From Enoplosus armatus (lineage: Eukaryota > Chordata > Actinopteri > Centrarchiformes > Enoplosidae): a stretch of 64,000 nucleotides of DNA. This document shows, piece after piece, positions 62,801 to 64,000 of the stretch. Below the pieces are notes generated by a model. That model saw only the letters and a program-made list of their open reading frames with translations. It ran no database searches and had not been told where the DNA came from. The position numbers and the translations under genes are program-made. The stretch covers positions 966,001 to 1,030,000 of the forward strand of contig NC_092198.1 of NCBI RefSeq assembly GCF_043641665.1, read 5' to 3'. Position 1 is the stretch's first letter, and the number at the start of each line of letters is the position of its first letter.

Positions 62801-63604
62801 TTCATCTGTACCTGTTCAGAGAGGTGAGCGATCTCAATCTCCACAGGATCCATCAGGTTAGAGATGGAGAAGTTCCCCACACTGCTGGCCACGACGTAGC
62901 TGTTTAAAGAGCGGCCGCCCTGCTCTTTCTGAAAGAAAAACAAAGACCCACTTTTTTCAGGAGTTTATCAAAGTTACTTTCTGGTTTTTAGCTTTATTTG
63001 TCCAGATGAAGGCCCAGTTTAGGACATGTTGGACCGTGAGATCTGAGGCAGACTGGACTCACCTGGAACAGGTTTGTGTTGCTGAAGAACATGAAGTTGA
63101 TCCTGGACAGAGACGATCTGTCGGCGTCGCTCAGGGAGACGCTGGACAGCAGGGAGGCAGGGAGGGTGACCTGAGCTAAAGGGTTAACCCTCTCTGATTC
63201 AAAATCAATCTGAGAAGAGAGGAAATGAGAAGAGGAAGGAAGGTAGGAAGGAAAAAGAGAAAGGAAGGAGAGCAGAGGGGACAATCAACATTCAAACTGA
63301 ATTCAAAGAGATATGTAAAAGCTTTTAAAAACCTTTTGTGAAACCTTTTAACAATAAACAGCAGGGTATCAGCAGTACCCAAGAGGAGGATGCTTCTTGG
63401 GTCCTTCAGAAGAAGCTTCCAGGGCCTCTCGGTGTTACCTGTGGGTTGGTGGTGTTTGGAGCTATGAAGGCGCTGAAGGTCGTCCCGTTGAACATGGTGG
63501 TGTTGAGGGCCGATATCCCCAAAGCCAGGTGTCTGGAGGTGATGCTGATCGACGGGCCCTCGAACTCGATCTTCAGAATCAACTCATCCACTGCCTTCAG
63601 AGCT
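44735..63604 (-). CDS. adgrg6: Adhesion G-protein-coupled receptor G6 (GPR126), 3' part of gene
   Basis: Thirteen coding exons with GT-AG junctions and unbroken phase, about 611 codons in the window. Order: GAIN subdomains (63604-61490), GPS with GGWNGDGC...[13 protein letters not shown], then seven TM helices and the cytoplasmic tail. TM1 ([16 protein letters not shown]), [39 protein letters not shown] in ECL2, [13 protein letters not shown] and [21 protein letters not shown] all fit ADGRG6/ADGRG2. The C-terminal VIDKVKGYC...[12 protein letters not shown] fits ADGRG6 rather than ADGRG2. From the family, it is a plasma-membrane receptor autoproteolysed at the GPS and activated by its tethered THFGILM agonist, coupling to cAMP, and needed for Schwann-cell myelination and ear development in fish. 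The CUB, pentraxin-like and HormR exons lie beyond the right edge. No disabling change is seen. Confidence 0.93.
45530..46075 (+). mobile_element. Possible solo-LTR remnant
   Basis: A C/T-rich body, GCAATAAATC near 46001 (poly(A)-type signal) and an end phrase CTGCATTTGGGTCC near 46038 resemble fish Ty3-type LTR ends. No internal retroelement ORF is present and the LTR ends cannot be set exactly. Confidence 0.35.
46595..46640. repeat. 46-bp perfect AT palindrome
   Basis: TA repeats on either side of one TCTA...TAGA pair. Every base from 46595 to 46640 pairs about 46617/46618. Confidence 0.85.
48643..48690 (+). repeat. Interspersed repeat end with G15 run
   Basis: Same CAGAATCAGAAATACTTTA phrase as at 35147, here followed by CTGATCCCC and 15 G (48673-48687) instead of six. 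Confidence 0.7.
51288..51310 (+). repeat. (CA)n microsatellite
   Basis: An uninterrupted CA run of about 11 units. Confidence 0.95.
55304..55340 (+). repeat. (GT)n microsatellite at an adgrg6 splice donor
   Basis: About 18 GT units on the plus strand ((CA)n on the transcript), ending about 5 bp from the donor of exon 55346-55501. Confidence 0.95.
55346..55501 (-). CDS. adgrg6: adgrg6 exon: cytoplasmic tail
   Basis: [20 protein letters not shown] then [19 protein letters not shown], a Ser/Thr-rich tail typical of ADGRG6. The donor GTGAG runs straight into a CA repeat on the transcript strand. Confidence 0.93.
56396..56497 (-). CDS. adgrg6: adgrg6 exon: TM7 end and helix 8
   Basis: [20 protein letters not shown] then [14 protein letters not shown], with the CC palmitoylation-type pair. 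The donor CAG|GTATTT lies 3-4 bp from a GACA-like repeat at 56358-56392. Confidence 0.94.
57319..57451 (-). CDS. adgrg6: adgrg6 exon: TM6 and TM7
   Basis: [44 protein letters not shown], with donor AAG|GTAACT. Confidence 0.95.
57995..58145 (-). CDS. adgrg6: adgrg6 exon: ECL2 cysteine, TM5 and ICL3
   Basis: [50 protein letters not shown]. The overlapping 206-codon minus ORF (57762-58382) reads this exon in the wrong frame. Confidence 0.95.
58937..58960 (+). repeat. (ATT)n microsatellite
   Basis: About eight ATT units within an adgrg6 intron. Confidence 0.9.
59048..59150 (-). CDS. adgrg6: adgrg6 exon: TM4 end and ECL2
   Basis: [19 protein letters not shown] then [13 protein letters not shown], with donor TT|GTAAGT splitting the Phe codon that precedes CWIQ. 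Confidence 0.9.
59761..59902 (+). repeat. (CAA/CAG)n tract in an adgrg6 intron
   Basis: About 47 CAA or CAG triplets, CAA-rich at the left and CAACAG-alternating at the right. The polyglutamine ORF across it (59652-60053) is on the opposite strand to the gene and is not a real exon. Confidence 0.93.
60216..60484 (-). CDS. adgrg6: adgrg6 exon: TM2, TM3 and start of TM4
   Basis: [60 protein letters not shown] and [13 protein letters not shown]. This is the longest visible exon and the strongest single piece of family evidence. Confidence 0.96.
60912..61039 (-). CDS. adgrg6: adgrg6 exon: linker and TM1
   Basis: [19 protein letters not shown], then [20 protein letters not shown], with donor CGA|GTGAGT. 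Confidence 0.95.
61490..61596 (-). CDS. adgrg6: adgrg6 exon: GPS motif and tethered agonist
   Basis: Reads [33 protein letters not shown]. Cleavage is expected between Leu and Thr of HLT, at about 61511/61510. The cysteines and tryptophan needed for the GPS are present, so autoproteolysis should be intact. Confidence 0.94.
62364..62409 (-). CDS. adgrg6: adgrg6 exon: GAIN/GPS link
   Basis: A 46-nt micro-exon, [15 protein letters not shown], with the first GPS cysteine and the CxFWD motif. Too short to be seen as an ORF, it is supported by phase and family match. Confidence 0.9.
62812..62928 (-). CDS. adgrg6: adgrg6 exon: GAIN domain core
   Basis: Thirty-nine codons, phase 0: [20 protein letters not shown] then [15 protein letters not shown]. 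The [10 protein letters not shown]...L.DPV.I...H motif is a GAIN-domain signature. Confidence 0.92.
63063..63209 (-). CDS. adgrg6: adgrg6 exon: GAIN domain
   Basis: Forty-nine codons, phase 0 at both ends, including [18 protein letters not shown] and [14 protein letters not shown]. The ORF-to-splice match is exact (TCTCAG...CCAG|GTGAG). Confidence 0.9.
63439..63604 (-). CDS. adgrg6: adgrg6 exon: GAIN domain, first in window
   Basis: Reads [16 protein letters not shown], then [17 protein letters not shown], with N-glycosylation-type NTT/NGT sites. Ends CCACAG|GTAACA. The acceptor CCCTCAG is separated by about 35 bp from the minisatellite that fills the upstream intron. Confidence 0.85.
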
Positions 63605-63649
63605 CTGAGGGGGGAGAAAGAAAGTAAGAATTTAATTAAGCGCAAACAG

Positions 63650-64000
63650 CACAGTACAGTAGAGCACAGCGCAGTGCAGTAGGGCACAGTGCAGTACAGT
63701 AGAGTACAGTGCAGTACAGTAGAGCACAGCTCAGTAGAGTAGAGTACAGTGCAGTACAGTAGTGCACAGGGCAGTACAGTAGAGTACAGTACAGTAGAGC
63801 ACAGCACAGTACAGTACAGTAGAGCACAGTACAGTACAGTAGAGCACATTGCAGTACAGTAGAGTACAGTGCAGTACAGTAGAGTACAGTACAGTAGAGC
63901 ACAGCGCAGTGCAGTAGAGTACAGTACAGTACAGTAGAGCATAGTACAGTACAGTAGAGTACAGTACAGTAGAGTAGAGCACAGCGCAGTGCAGTAGAGT
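63650..64000. repeat. 20-bp minisatellite (CAGTA-based), runs off right edge
   Basis: Units such as GCAGTACAGTAGAGTACAGT, themselves built from CAGTA, CAGTG and GAGCA pentamers. It fills the intron just upstream of the first visible adgrg6 exon. The Tyr-Cys-Thr-Leu ORFs on the minus strand are by-products. Confidence 0.93.

Noticed and set aside
63406..63942. 178-codon minus ORF joining a Tyr-Cys-rich repeat to GAIN sequence
   Set aside because: The left part is a real exon (63439-63604) and the rest is minisatellite. A CCCTCAG acceptor separates them.
1..64000. CRISPR arrays, prokaryotic operons, tRNA or rRNA genes
   Set aside because: The direct repeats seen are micro- and minisatellites without spacers. 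The tRNA-like B-boxes sit in SINE fragments with no complete cloverleaf. All supported genes are spliced vertebrate genes.

Overview
The window is vertebrate nuclear DNA, almost certainly from a ray-finned (probably percomorph) fish. The reasons are spliced genes with small exons and consensus GT-AG junctions, a fish-type NLRC3-like gene with a FISNA region, and many interspersed repeats that I recognise as common in spiny-rayed fishes. There is no operon structure. Genes were found by joining short ORFs across splice sites and checking that reading phase carried over from exon to exon.

Three genes are supported, all on the minus strand. (1) Positions 1-3093 hold the 5' end of an NLRC3-like NOD-like receptor gene: a 5'UTR exon, the start-codon exon, three tandemly duplicated repeat exons, a linker exon and the first FISNA exons. 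The NACHT and LRR parts lie beyond the left edge. (2) Positions 9861-14837, possibly to 16671, hold a small multi-exon endothelin preprohormone gene. It has a furin site, a 21-residue endothelin with cysteines at 1, 3, 11 and 15, a VNTP...VVPYG big-endothelin tail, an endothelin-like peptide with the same cysteine spacing, and a short basic C-terminal exon. Its position about 28 kb from adgrg6 suggests the fourth vertebrate endothelin (edn4) of the HIVEP2/PHACTR2 paralogon. (3) Positions 44735-63604 hold thirteen 3' exons of adgrg6 (gpr126), an adhesion GPCR: part of the GAIN domain, the GPS, all seven TM helices and the complete C-terminus. The CUB, pentraxin and hormone-receptor exons lie beyond the right edge.

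The rest is intergenic and intronic. From 3.1 to 9.8 kb there is a 65-bp perfect palindrome of telomere-like units next to a 0.6-kb GACA minisatellite. From 16.7 to 44 kb I find no gene I can name, only interspersed repeats, microsatellites, poly-G runs and two weak ORF clusters. The probable adgrg6 3'UTR (about 43.98-44.74 kb) carries nine copies of the palindrome TTCTAGAA. The adgrg6 introns contain a CAA/CAG tract, a possible LTR remnant, a CA repeat touching a splice donor, and a 20-bp minisatellite that runs off the right edge.

The three genes are not functionally linked as far as the sequence shows: innate immune sensing, a peptide hormone, and a GPCR known from myelination, ear and skeletal development. 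The most interesting item is the endothelin gene. No single ORF reveals it, and its mature peptide ends HIGIVW, lacking the aspartate at position 18 that is normally conserved.
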